Part shown: piece by piece, positions 1 through 6,692 of the stretch | How positions within the stretch are numbered: the first letter of the stretch is position 1 | How the letters are laid out: each line of letters opens with the position of its first letter | Source of the DNA: JAWOHX01 sp046484975 | GTDB taxonomy: Bacteria; Bacillota; Clostridia; DUPQ01 | Direction: 5' to 3' | Length of the DNA stretch: 15,202 nt | Assembly (NCBI GenBank): GCA_046484975.1 | Contig: JAWOHX010000116.1 | Span: forward strand, 1-15,202 | Made by a program: the position numbers and the translations under genes | The notes under the pieces: model-generated | What the model saw: only the letters and a program-made list of their open reading frames with translations | Told to the model about the DNA's origin: nothing | Database searches by the model: none

Positions 1-1
1 G

Positions 2-118
2 GCGCACCGCGCAGGAGGTGATCGCCTCACGCAGCAGGCTGTAGGCCTCGATTACGCGACCCCGCGCAGCGAGCCATCTGGCAGCCTGGACTTGGTGCTC
101 AAGGTAGCTGTCGTTGGA
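2..118 (-). CDS. partial coding-like fragment, truncated at both ends
   Basis: I do not recognise this gene with confidence. On the minus strand one frame stays open from position 118 to the window edge and reads as a convincing amphipathic helical protein (EHQVQAARWLAARG followed by VIEAYSLLREAI). DNA here is about 65 percent GC. At about 118-120 composition drops sharply to about one third GC. The open frame continues only ten codons into the AT-rich side before a TAG, with no ATG, GTG or TTG between, so the fragment has lost its N-terminus at the junction. The helical pattern vaguely recalls the C-terminal part of TM1812/Csx-type CRISPR-associated proteins or TPR-like repeats, but 39 residues are too few to decide. 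It could be a broken gene at an insertion edge or foreign sequence from a misassembly. Confidence 0.3.
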
Positions 119-120
119 TT

Positions 121-456
121 TTGATAACAGTCGATGAGGATAAAGATTTAAATACTAAATGGATTGCAACTGTGGAGTCAGGAGGCGGAAAGGGTTCTAG
201 TAAGTTTATCGTAGAATATGATGCAGATATTAATTCAATTTTATCATATTCTTGGTCAACCAATGGCAAGGAAATTACTGCAATTACAAATAACAAATTT
301 GTGTTAGGCAGTATACTATATAAGTTCAAAGATACATCCATGTCCTTTTTATCTGAAGATTTTTATGATGATCCTGACAATAATATCGAAGAATTATTGG
401 AATATGATTTGGCATTTATAGTAAAATGCAAGTTTTACAATATCCCTGGGAAATAG
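121..456 (+). CDS. hypothetical protein, probably truncated at its 5' end
   Basis: An AT-rich open frame ends with TAG at 454-456. The first possible start is TTG at 121, which has no ribosome site in front of it. The frame is also open upstream to the window edge, through GC-rich DNA that looks like it codes on the other strand. The true N-terminus was therefore probably removed at the composition break near 119. The visible 111 residues are mostly polar, with many Asp/Asn/Ser, alternating hydrophobic residues suggestive of beta strands and an acidic stretch (SEDFYDDPDNNIEELLEYD) near the C-terminus. No signal peptide, membrane segment or catalytic motif is visible. No family is recognised. 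It shares low GC with the phosphotransferase gene downstream, so the two probably came in together. Confidence 0.45.
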   Translation: MITVDEDKDLNTKWIATVESGGGKGSSKFIVEYDADINSILSYSWSTNGKEITAITNNKFVLGSILYKFKDTSMSFLSEDFYDDPDNNIEELLEYDLAFIVKCKFYNIPGK

Positions 457-469
457 CAACTAGATGATG

Positions 470-507
470 ATATTGCAGTCTTGCCTTCTGCCATACGACT
501 GCAATAT
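470..507. repeat. perfect 11-bp inverted repeat in AT-rich non-coding gap
   Basis: ATATTGCAGTC at 470-480 is matched exactly by GACTGCAATAT at 497-507, with a 16-base spacer. It starts 13 bases after the stop of the upstream open frame. No run of T follows on either strand, so it is not a classical intrinsic terminator, although it could stabilise or weakly terminate the upstream transcript. A second, looser inverted element lies at 521-551 (GCCA, GCAC, then GTGC, TGGC). The rest of the 197-base gap before the next gene shows no further gene. Confidence 0.6.
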
Positions 508-653
508 AGGCATCGCATCAGCCAACAAAGCACTTTCTTGAGGGTGCTGGCAAAGTAGGGCATGAGAACAAAAATATGTAACATAAGCAGAATGCTCTAA
601 AGGACAAAATTTGGTTATCCTTCAAAAAAAATGATGCTTAAAGAGGTCATTGT

Positions 654-1580
654 ATGAATACAGCTGCTATTTTAGCAATATTAAATAATAACTATTCCAT
701 TAGATTCAATCAGATGGAGCTATATCGTGATGGTGGCAGTCTTTCCTATATTGTATTTGGGAATGGCAAAAAATACTTTTTAAAAATAATCAGACCGGTA
801 TTTATAGAGACAGCTGTTCAATCTATTGATTTACAATTATATCTGGCAAAAAATAATGTTCCAGTGCCAAATATATTTTTTTCAAAATATATGAAACCCT
901 ACGTTGAAACATTTGAAACCGACAGAAAGTATCTATACATATTGTATGAGTATATTGAAGGCCAAGAACCTGATATAAATATTTATGCAAAAGACATAGG
1001 TTCTTTAATAGGGAAATACCATAAAGCCATGCAAAGCTATAATGGCAAGCTGTCAATCAGAGACAAATACTTTTTTATTGGCAGATATATTGAGATACTA
1101 AGAAAAATGCAATATCCTGAGAACAAAGTGATTGCATTTGAAAAGCACGGTGACCATTTGTGGGAAAAAGTCAATGATTTACCACGTGGGTATTGTCATG
1201 GTGACTTATACATTGGAAACATCCTACAAACCCAGCGTGGTGAGTTATATGTCACTGACTTTGATACCTCATGTTATGCATTCCCGGTATACGATATTGC
1301 ATTGGTTTGCAATTCAACCAATTATTTTAATTTTGATAAGTATGGATTTCAGAAAACCAAGGAAATGGTAGAACCCTTTTTACTAGGGTACCAGCAGTTT
1401 TGTACAATCAATGATACCGAACGGAATTCTATTTTCTTTTTTATTGCAATTTATCATTACCAGTTGCAAGCGACTATAATAGAAATAAATGGGCTCAATT
1501 GTGTAGATGAATCTTTTCTGGATAGACAGTATGATTGGTTGATGAAATGGGCTGATGAATGTAATAATCTTGGAATATAG
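654..1580 (+). CDS. APH/choline-kinase-like phosphotransferase
   Basis: 308 residues, normal length for the aminoglycoside phosphotransferase / homoserine kinase type II / choline kinase fold. The N-lobe has the lysine strand YFLKII (K44) and a hinge-like YILYEYIEG at about 95-103. The catalytic loop CHGDLYIGNI gives D184 as catalytic base and N189 as metal ligand. VTDFDTS gives D202, the DFG-equivalent Mg ligand. The protein is soluble and cytoplasmic. The substrate cannot be read from sequence: a small hydroxyl compound (antibiotic, sugar, choline or amino alcohol) is possible, and resistance should not be assumed. The start is supported by AAAGAGG at 640-646, seven bases before ATG. Base composition is about one third GC, unlike everything from 1646 rightwards, which suggests transfer or an assembly join. 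No clear promoter or terminator is seen. Confidence 0.85.
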   Translation: MNTAAILAILNNNYSIRFNQMELYRDGGSLSYIVFGNGKKYFLKIIRPVFIETAVQSIDLQLYLAKNNVPVPNIFFSKYMKPYVETFETDRKYLYILYEYIEGQEPDINIYAKDIGSLIGKYHKAMQSYNGKLSIRDKYFFIGRYIEILRKMQYPENKVIAFEKHGDHLWEKVNDLPRGYCHGDLYIGNILQTQRGELYVTDFDTSCYAFPVYDIALVCNSTNYFNFDKYGFQKTKEMVEPFLLGYQQFCTINDTERNSIFFFIAIYHYQLQATIIEINGLNCVDESFLDRQYDWLMKWADECNNLGI

Positions 1581-1645
1581 ACAAGGAGATGCTGATACGG
1601 GTTTTTACCAGGTGACCGGGAATAGTATAGAAAACAGGGTATCTT

Positions 1646-1999
1646 TCATCCATCGGCGGTGGCCACCAGGTCAGCACCTGTGCCCAGAATGTCATGAATG
1701 ATCACATCCCCGCTTTTCACCGGGGATGTGATTTTAATGCGCCTGACCTCCTGCATGCAGTCAAAGAGTACCCCTTTGGGGACGGGCTTGCTGGTTTTCA
1801 CGGAAAGGACCGGATAGGCACTTCCTGATATCAAAACGGTGCTGGTGAAAATCCGTGTGGGGTTGAACAGCTCTGCATTGGCATATTTTTCCCCCCGCTT
1901 GCACTCGTTCCCAGCAATCCGGAGGATGTTTTTTCCGTCATGCTCCACCTCCATGGCGCATCCCCTCGGGCAAACCACACATGTCATCTTCTCAATCAT
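1646..1999 (-). CDS. DUF1667 four-cysteine (Fe-S type) protein
   Basis: 117 residues. The N-terminus carries C7-x2-C10-P-R-G-C14 and C33 (NECKRGEKYA), the invariant cysteine set of DUF1667, a small protein nearly always encoded after a flavoprotein in Firmicute glycerol operons. By family knowledge it is expected to bind an Fe-S cluster and act as electron carrier or partner for that flavoprotein; this is inference. The start at 1999 was chosen because its ATG overlaps the upstream stop by 8 bases (ATGATTGA) and puts the first cysteine at residue 7. A longer frame exists but adds six residues inside the neighbour. It is the last gene of the four-gene unit beginning at 4953. No convincing terminator is visible in 1581-1645, and the AT-rich foreign-looking segment begins just beyond. 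Confidence 0.9.
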   Translation of the reverse strand: MIEKMTCVVCPRGCAMEVEHDGKNILRIAGNECKRGEKYANAELFNPTRIFTSTVLISGSAYPVLSVKTSKPVPKGVLFDCMQEVRRIKITSPVKSGDVIIHDILGTGADLVATADG

Positions 2000-3233
2000 G
2001 CTCCAGCACCTCCACAAGGATCTCCTTGCTTCCCCTTTCCCGGTCCAGGTCCAGGGTGATGGTTTCCATTTCAGAAGGCGCCAGCCGGGGGTATTTTTTT
2101 TCGATGCTTCCCGCCCGGACCTTCGGGTCCTTGTATTTGTCCAGGCTCCTGAAAAACAGGGTCACCTTTCTTTCACCGGCGTCCATATCCAAAACCTGGG
2201 GAAGGACATACCGGATGCCCCTGCCGGCTCTGGTCACCACCGGGTTGACCGGAGACGTTCTTTTGCCTGCCAGGTATGCATGCGCCCCTTCCGCGGCTCT
2301 GACGCCTTCCAGGCTCACATAATCCACCAGGTCATGGACATGAAGCACGTTTCCACAGGAAAACATACCGGGGATGCTGGTCATCAGGCCCTGGTCCACC
2401 CGGGCTCCCTGGGTGGTCTCATCCATCTCCCCTCCTGCTCCCCGGGTCAGTTCATTCTCCGGGATGAGTCCCACGGACAATAAAAGAGTGTCGCAGGGCA
2501 CATATTCCTCCGTTCCCTCCACAGGCCGGAATTGTCCGTCCACCCGGGACACAGTGACTCCGTCAATCCTTTCCCGGCCATGTATCCTGGTCACGGTATG
2601 GCTCAGTTTCAATGGGATGTTGTAATCGTCCAGGCACTGGACGATGTTCCTTGTCAGCCCCCCTGGATAACCCATGATCTCACAGACCATCTTCACCTTG
2701 ACTCCTTCCAAAGTGAGACGGCGGGCCATGATGAGTCCGATGTCCCCGCTTCCCAGGATGACGGCGGTCTTGCCCGGTAGCATGCCCTCGATGTTCACGA
2801 ACCGCTGGACGGTGCCCGCCGTGAAGATTCCCGATGGGTTGGTGCCGGGTATCATGAGGGCGCCTCTTGGCCTTTCCCGGCACCCCATGGCCAGGATGAC
2901 GGCCTTCGCCCGATATGTCAGCATTCCTTCCTTCTTGCTGCAGGTAACCACGTTCATGTCCCTTCCCACATGGAGGACCATGGTGTCCAGCTTGTATTCA
3001 ATGTCCAGGGCATGTATTCTATCAATGTACCGCCCGGCGTATTCAGGTCCGGTGAGTTCCTCCCGGAAAATATGCAGCCCGAAGCCGTTGTGGATGCATT
3101 GCTTGAGAATCCCTCCGAGGAAGGCGTCCCTTTCGATGAGCAAAATATCCTCCAGGCCCAGTTCCCTGGCCCTGACGGCGGCTGCCATGCCTGCCGGTCC
3201 CCCGCCGATGATGATCAGGTCCACATGCCTCAT
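1992..3233 (-). CDS. FAD-dependent pyridine nucleotide-disulfide-type oxidoreductase of the glycerol-3-phosphate operon
   Basis: 413 residues. FAD-binding GGGPAG is at 10-15 with IERD at about 33-36, and the second dinucleotide motif GSGDIG is at 161-166. The ATG motif region ILAMGCRERPRG lies at 113-124 and FSCGNVLHVHDLVDYV at 291-306 resembles the C-terminal FAD contact of thioredoxin reductase-like enzymes. There is no redox CxxC pair of the thioredoxin reductase kind. In Firmicutes this protein sits between a GlpA-like dehydrogenase and DUF1667 and is thought to relay electrons, a role analogous to GlpB; that role is inferred from context. The start at 3233 forms an ATGA overlap with the GlpA stop and places GGGPAG at residue 10. 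A longer in-frame extension of 41 codons upstream lies wholly inside the neighbour and was rejected. Confidence 0.9.
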   Translation of the reverse strand: MRHVDLIIIGGGPAGMAAAVRARELGLEDILLIERDAFLGGILKQCIHNGFGLHIFREELTGPEYAGRYIDRIHALDIEYKLDTMVLHVGRDMNVVTCSKKEGMLTYRAKAVILAMGCRERPRGALMIPGTNPSGIFTAGTVQRFVNIEGMLPGKTAVILGSGDIGLIMARRLTLEGVKVKMVCEIMGYPGGLTRNIVQCLDDYNIPLKLSHTVTRIHGRERIDGVTVSRVDGQFRPVEGTEEYVPCDTLLLSVGLIPENELTRGAGGEMDETTQGARVDQGLMTSIPGMFSCGNVLHVHDLVDYVSLEGVRAAEGAHAYLAGKRTSPVNPVVTRAGRGIRYVLPQVLDMDAGERKVTLFFRSLDKYKDPKVRAGSIEKKYPRLAPSEMETITLDLDRERGSKEILVEVLEHD

Positions 3234-4666
3234 GTCCTGCTCCTGCCTGCCAGGATATATGATCCCGGATTGGATTTTTTCACTTCCTCCAATGGGATGC
3301 CCAGCTCCCTGCTCAGGGTCTCCAACACCGCAATGATGCAAAAGCCCCCCTGGCATCTTCCCATGCCCGCCCTGGTCCTGCGTTTCACCCCGTCCACAGT
3401 GAGGGCACCCACGGGATTTCGTATGGCCTTTTTTATTTCCGCCAGGGTCACCGTCTCGCAGCGGCAGATGATCTTGCCATAATCCGGCTCCTCGCGTATC
3501 GCCATATCCCTCTGCTCCGGGGTCATGTCCCGGAAGGGGACGGGTTTGTGAAGGAAGGGGTCGTAGTCCCTGTTTTCCAGCATTTCCAAACCCATACCCT
3601 CCAGAATGCCCGCCACATGCTCCCCGATGGCCGGCGCAGCCGTGAGGCCGGGAGATTCGATTCCTGCCACATTGACCAGGTTCTCCACGCTTTTGCTGGC
3701 ACCGATGATGAAGTCGCCGTTTTGGGGGGTCGCCCGTATGCCACTGAAGGTGGTGATGACTTTTTTGTAATTGATATTCTCCACGGACCGCAGTGCGGTC
3801 TTTTGGATGTACTCCATGTTCTCCCTGTTGGTGGACATGTCATCCTTGTCCCGGATGGTGTTGGCATCAGGGCCCAGCAACAGGTTCCCATCGGTGGTGG
3901 GGGTGACCAGGACCCCTTTCCCCAGGTCGGAGGGTGGCTGGAACAGCACACTTCGGACCGTGTCCCCTTCCGTCCGGTCGAAAAGAAGGTATTCTCCCTT
4001 CACCGGGATGATATGGATGGAATCATCCCCGGCCATGGCAGCCACCTCATCCGCATACATCCCGGCGCAGTTCACCAGAAAGCGGCTCCGTATGGTTTCT
4101 TGTCCTGTTTCGATGCAAAAAACACCGTTTTCCCTTCGGATGGATTTCGCCTCGGCGGACCTTTTAAGGGTCACCCCGTTGGCGACGGCATTCTCCACCG
4201 CGGCTATGTTGAGCTTGTAGGGGCAGACCACACCGGCATTCACACAGTGCAACGCCCCGGTGACTTCTCTGTTGATATGGGGCTCCAGATGGATGACTTC
4301 CTGCCTGGTGATGATCCGAAGGCCTTCCAGGCCTGATTTGAGGCCGTTCTCCAGAAGTTCCCTGAGGCTTTCCTCCTCTTCTTCATTGAAAGCCAGGACC
4401 AGGGATCCGCATTTGTTGTATGGGACGGAAAGCTCATGGCATATGTTCTCCATCATCCGCATGCCCCGGATGTTCATGACGGACTTCATGGTACCATATT
4501 TCGCGTCATAGCCCCCATGGACAATGCCGGAATTGGCCCCGCTTGTGGACATGGCAAGGTCGATGCTCTTTTCCATCAGGCAGACCTGCAGTGTGCAGCG
4601 GGAGAGGCTTCGGGCGACAAACGCCCCCGAGACCCCTGCGCCGATGATGGCTACGTCATATATCAT
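3230..4666 (-). CDS. glpA: GlpA-like FAD-dependent glycerol-3-phosphate dehydrogenase with C-terminal [2Fe-2S]-type domain
   Basis: 478 residues. The N-terminus has the FAD motif IIGAGVSG (7-14), then STSGANSGIVHGGYD at 40-54, characteristic of the GlpA/GlpO/L-2-hydroxyglutarate oxidase superfamily. PVKGEY at 221-226 and a GPDA segment at 265-268 lie in the substrate half. The C-terminal BFD-like domain carries C401-x-C403 and C438-x4-C443, the expected ligands for a [2Fe-2S] cluster. It should oxidise sn-glycerol-3-phosphate to dihydroxyacetone phosphate, with electrons leaving by the downstream flavoprotein and DUF1667 protein. The start at 4666 overlaps the stop of the upstream membrane protein (ATGA) and puts the Rossmann motif at the N-terminus. 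L-2-hydroxyglutarate or another 2-hydroxyacid as substrate is possible, but the domain fusion and neighbours favour glycerol-3-phosphate. No GlpK, GlpF or GlpP is in the window. Confidence 0.9.
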   Translation of the reverse strand: MIYDVAIIGAGVSGAFVARSLSRCTLQVCLMEKSIDLAMSTSGANSGIVHGGYDAKYGTMKSVMNIRGMRMMENICHELSVPYNKCGSLVLAFNEEEEESLRELLENGLKSGLEGLRIITRQEVIHLEPHINREVTGALHCVNAGVVCPYKLNIAAVENAVANGVTLKRSAEAKSIRRENGVFCIETGQETIRSRFLVNCAGMYADEVAAMAGDDSIHIIPVKGEYLLFDRTEGDTVRSVLFQPPSDLGKGVLVTPTTDGNLLLGPDANTIRDKDDMSTNRENMEYIQKTALRSVENINYKKVITTFSGIRATPQNGDFIIGASKSVENLVNVAGIESPGLTAAPAIGEHVAGILEGMGLEMLENRDYDPFLHKPVPFRDMTPEQRDMAIREEPDYGKIICRCETVTLAEIKKAIRNPVGALTVDGVKRRTRAGMGRCQGGFCIIAVLETLSRELGIPLEEVKKSNPGSYILAGRSRT

Positions 4667-4953
4667 CTGAATCCGACTCCTCCCAAAACAATGAACAAAA
4701 CCAGTGGAATCACCACCAGACCCACGAACATGATGCACAGGTATCGGACTGTAAGTGCCCCCTTCTTCAGGAATTGGAAAAATACAAACAGGAAGATTCC
4801 CGTAAGCACGGCGGAAAGATAGTTGTAGACCGGTTTGGTGTCGAAGAGGATGCATGTGCCGCGAAATATGATGCTCAGGAGATTTACGACATAGACCACC
4901 ATCGCAATGTTGAAAACAATCCTCCAATGGTCTTTTTTCCCCGTTGTTGCCAT
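4663..4953 (-). CDS. small three-helix membrane protein leading the glpA operon
   Basis: 96 residues, not assigned to a family. Three hydrophobic segments are visible at about 13-31, 43-62 and 69-92, with short charged connectors (FLKKGALTVR between helices 2 and 3). The start at 4953 was chosen because GGAGAG lies seven bases before this ATG, and because upstream in-frame ATGs at 4992 and 4986 fall in or directly next to the -10 box of the promoter at 4991-5019. The stop overlaps the glpA start by four bases (ATGA), so the two are translationally coupled. Its position as first gene of a membrane-associated electron-transfer operon suggests an anchor or quinone-side partner for the dehydrogenase complex, but nothing in the sequence (no haem histidine pair, no cysteine pair) proves this. 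Confidence 0.8.
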   Translation of the reverse strand: MATTGKKDHWRIVFNIAMVVYVVNLLSIIFRGTCILFDTKPVYNYLSAVLTGIFLFVFFQFLKKGALTVRYLCIMFVGLVVIPLVLFIVLGGVGFR

Positions 4954-4990
4954 AATCAAACTCTCCATCTTTTGTATTGGTGCCATATCC

Positions 4991-5019
4991 ATTATACTAG
5001 AAAAAACAGCATGTGTTAA
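4991..5019 (-). promoter_or_regulatory. sigma-A-type promoter of the glpA operon
   Basis: On the minus strand TTAACA (5019-5014) is followed after exactly 17 bases by a perfect TATAAT (4996-4991). The -35 box directly abuts the TGA of purN at 5020-5022. Transcription would start near 4984, leaving a leader of about 30 bases before the chosen ATG at 4953. No operator-like palindrome or antiterminator hairpin is obvious in that leader. Confidence 0.75.
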
Positions 5020-5616
5020 TCAGAGTTTGATGGTTCCATTCAGAATCCGCCGCAGGGTCTCCACGTAAATCCGGTGCTCCACTTCCAGGACTTTCAGCCG
5101 GAGGGATTCCGGAGTCTCCCCCTCTTCCACCCGGACCTTCTCCTGGTAAAGGATCCGCCCCTCGTCATACGCCTCGTTGACCAGGTGCACCGTGGCTCCG
5201 GAGTGTGTCTCCCCCGCATCGACGACCGCCTGGTGCACGTTCATGCCGTACATGCCCCTGCCTCCGTGGGCCGGCAGCAGGGCGGGATGGATGTTCAGGA
5301 TCCTGCCTTCGTAGGCGCGGACCACAGGTTCACCCAGTTTCCTCATATAGCCGCAAAGAAGGATGAGATTGACATCATGGGCCTCCAGGAGTCCGAGGAT
5401 GCCCTTGTCCAGCTCCTCCTCTGATCCATAACCCCGCAGGCTCATGTGGCAGGCGGGCACCCCGGCTTTTCTTGCCCTTTCCAAGGCGAAGGAACCCGAA
5501 TTGTTGCTGATCACCAGTTCCACCGATGCGTTAAGCTCCTTGTTATGGCAGGCATCCAGGATGGCCTGCAGGTTGGTCCCCCCGTGGGATGCGAAAGCGG
5601 CAATTCTCATTCCCAT
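5020..5616 (-). CDS. purN: phosphoribosylglycinamide formyltransferase (GART)
   Basis: 198 residues, close to the usual 185-215. It transfers a formyl group from 10-formyltetrahydrofolate to GAR in purine synthesis. SHGGTNLQAI at 10-19 is the phosphate-binding loop. LNIHPALLP at 107-115 supplies N108 and H110, and VNEAYDEGRIL at 146-156 supplies D151, matching the Asn-His-Asp catalytic triad of E. coli PurN. The HGGRGMYG loop at 117-124 belongs to a variant seen in some Bacteroidetes/Firmicute PurNs instead of the PGLHTH type. The start at 5616 has GAGG six bases upstream; 5610 is a possible alternative. The pfkB stop at 5618 sits one base before the start, so the two genes are one transcript. 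No other pur gene is nearby, which is unusual since purN normally lies in the pur operon. Confidence 0.9.
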   Translation of the reverse strand: MGMRIAAFASHGGTNLQAILDACHNKELNASVELVISNNSGSFALERARKAGVPACHMSLRGYGSEEELDKGILGLLEAHDVNLILLCGYMRKLGEPVVRAYEGRILNIHPALLPAHGGRGMYGMNVHQAVVDAGETHSGATVHLVNEAYDEGRILYQEKVRVEEGETPESLRLKVLEVEHRIYVETLRRILNGTIKL

Positions 5617-5617
5617 A

Positions 5618-6589
5618 TCAAGCCTCATAAAGGCCGGTGTTTTTCCGGCAGTCCTCCACCTGCTCTTCGGTGGGCATGGAGGGGATGGCCCCTTTTCGTG
5701 TGGCGGCAACCGATCCCGCCGCATTGGCGAAATCAGCGATGTCATGCAGGGTGTCGTCTGTGAGTTCCCCGATGTCCGTACCTTTTTGGAGGATCTTGAA
5801 CAGCACCGCGCCCACATACGCATCCCCTGAACCTGTGGTATCCACGATTGCCGTATCGTAGGTCTTCAGCCTGCGGCTGCCGTTTTTATGCATATAGAGG
5901 CATCCCCGGGGTCCCAATGTGGAGAAAATGAGGCGGTTTCCGCCTTCATACAGCAGGGACGTGGCCTTATCCACATCCTTCTCCCCTGTCAGGAACAAAA
6001 GCTCCTCGTCGGAAACCTTCAGGATGTCTGCATAGGGGAGCATTCCGGCAATCTCTTTTCTTGCAGTCTTCTCGTCGTCCCAGAGCATCTTCCTCAGGTT
6101 CGGGTCATAGGAGATGATCTTCTTTTTCTTTTTCCCGTAGGCCACGGCTTCCTTGACCGCCGTGCGGGAAGGCTCGTGGGTGAGGGACACCGAGGAGAAA
6201 TGCAGGATGTCACAGGTGTCGATGAGCCCATAGGCAATCTCGCAGCTTTCATACATCATGTCCGCACCGGGGTTCCTGTAGAAAGAGAAACTCCTGTCCC
6301 CCCTGTCGTCCAGGTGCACGAATGCCAGGGTGGTGTTGACATTCTCCGAGAACACCAGTCCGGAAACATCCACCTTGCGGTTCGAAAGGACATCCCTCAG
6401 GAACAGACCGAACATGTCTTTCCCCACTTTTCCGAGGAAAGCGCTTTCCACTCCCAGCATGGAGACCGCCACCGCCACATTGGCAGGGCCCCCTCCCGGA
6501 TTCCTTTCAAACAGGACGTTGCCGGTCCCGGACTTCCCGGCGGGAGTGAAATCGATGAGCAGTTCCCCGATGCTGCAGACGCGGGCCAT
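5618..6589 (-). CDS. PfkB-family carbohydrate kinase, probable fructokinase
   Basis: 323 residues. The ribokinase-fold motif RNPGGGPANVAVA lies at 29-41, with IGELLIDF at the N-terminus. DTTGSGDAYVGA at 250-261 is the C-terminal signature with D256 as catalytic base and the GSG anion hole. SYDPNLRKMLW at 160-170 is typical of fructokinases (ScrK/FrlD-like). It should phosphorylate fructose or a related sugar using ATP in the cytoplasm. The start at 6589 is preferred over ATG 6595 because the purine-rich AAGGGGG element is seven bases away from 6589 but only one from 6595. It is the first gene of the pfkB-purN unit. No sugar transporter or hydrolase is adjacent, so substrate specificity is uncertain between fructose and other hexoses. 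Confidence 0.88.
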   Translation of the reverse strand: MARVCSIGELLIDFTPAGKSGTGNVLFERNPGGGPANVAVAVSMLGVESAFLGKVGKDMFGLFLRDVLSNRKVDVSGLVFSENVNTTLAFVHLDDRGDRSFSFYRNPGADMMYESCEIAYGLIDTCDILHFSSVSLTHEPSRTAVKEAVAYGKKKKKIISYDPNLRKMLWDDEKTARKEIAGMLPYADILKVSDEELLFLTGEKDVDKATSLLYEGGNRLIFSTLGPRGCLYMHKNGSRRLKTYDTAIVDTTGSGDAYVGAVLFKILQKGTDIGELTDDTLHDIADFANAAGSVAATRKGAIPSMPTEEQVEDCRKNTGLYEA

Positions 6590-6619
6590 GTCCATACCCC
6601 CTTCGAATCATATATGTTG

Positions 6620-6649
6620 GTTATACATTATTCATCCCCCCCATGTCAA
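6620..6649 (-). promoter_or_regulatory. sigma-A-type promoter of pfkB-purN
   Basis: On the minus strand a perfect TTGACA (6649-6644) is followed after 18 bases by TATAAC (6625-6620). The spacer contains a run of seven G. Transcription would begin near 6613, about 24 bases before the pfkB ATG. The -35 box lies only 14 bases downstream of the hairpin terminator at 6663-6692, so the upstream unit ends just before this promoter. Confidence 0.7.
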
Positions 6650-6662
6650 TAAAGGGAATCAA

Positions 6663-6692
6663 GGAAGAGCAGGCTTTCAAGCCTGCTCTTCC
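6663..6692 (-). terminator. intrinsic terminator downstream of the histidine kinase gene
   Basis: A perfect 14-bp stem (GGAAGAGCAGGCTT with its exact complement) has a two-base apex, in practice a tetraloop. On the minus strand it is followed by TTGATTCCCTTTATT, a moderately T-rich tail. It lies about 200 bases after the kinase stop and just before the pfkB promoter. On the plus strand the tail TCTTCAT is weaker. Confidence 0.7.

Noticed and set aside
1..120. CRISPR-associated TM1812/Csx gene
   Set aside because: Only about 39 residues resemble the helical C-terminal pattern, no repeat array or cas gene is present, and the fragment may be foreign; recorded as an unassigned fragment instead.
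470..551. integron attC site or intrinsic terminator in the AT-rich gap
   Set aside because: No GTTRRRY-type core pair matches, no integrase is present, and no T run follows the stem, so neither reading is supported.
1601..1645. terminator for the glpA operon around CCCGGTCACCTGG
   Set aside because: The near-palindrome would leave a one-base loop with a mismatch and is not followed by a T run.
3523..3951. 142-codon minus-strand frame inside glpA
   Set aside because: It is an alternative frame within a motif-complete gene, with a Pro/Ser/Thr-rich out-of-frame composition.
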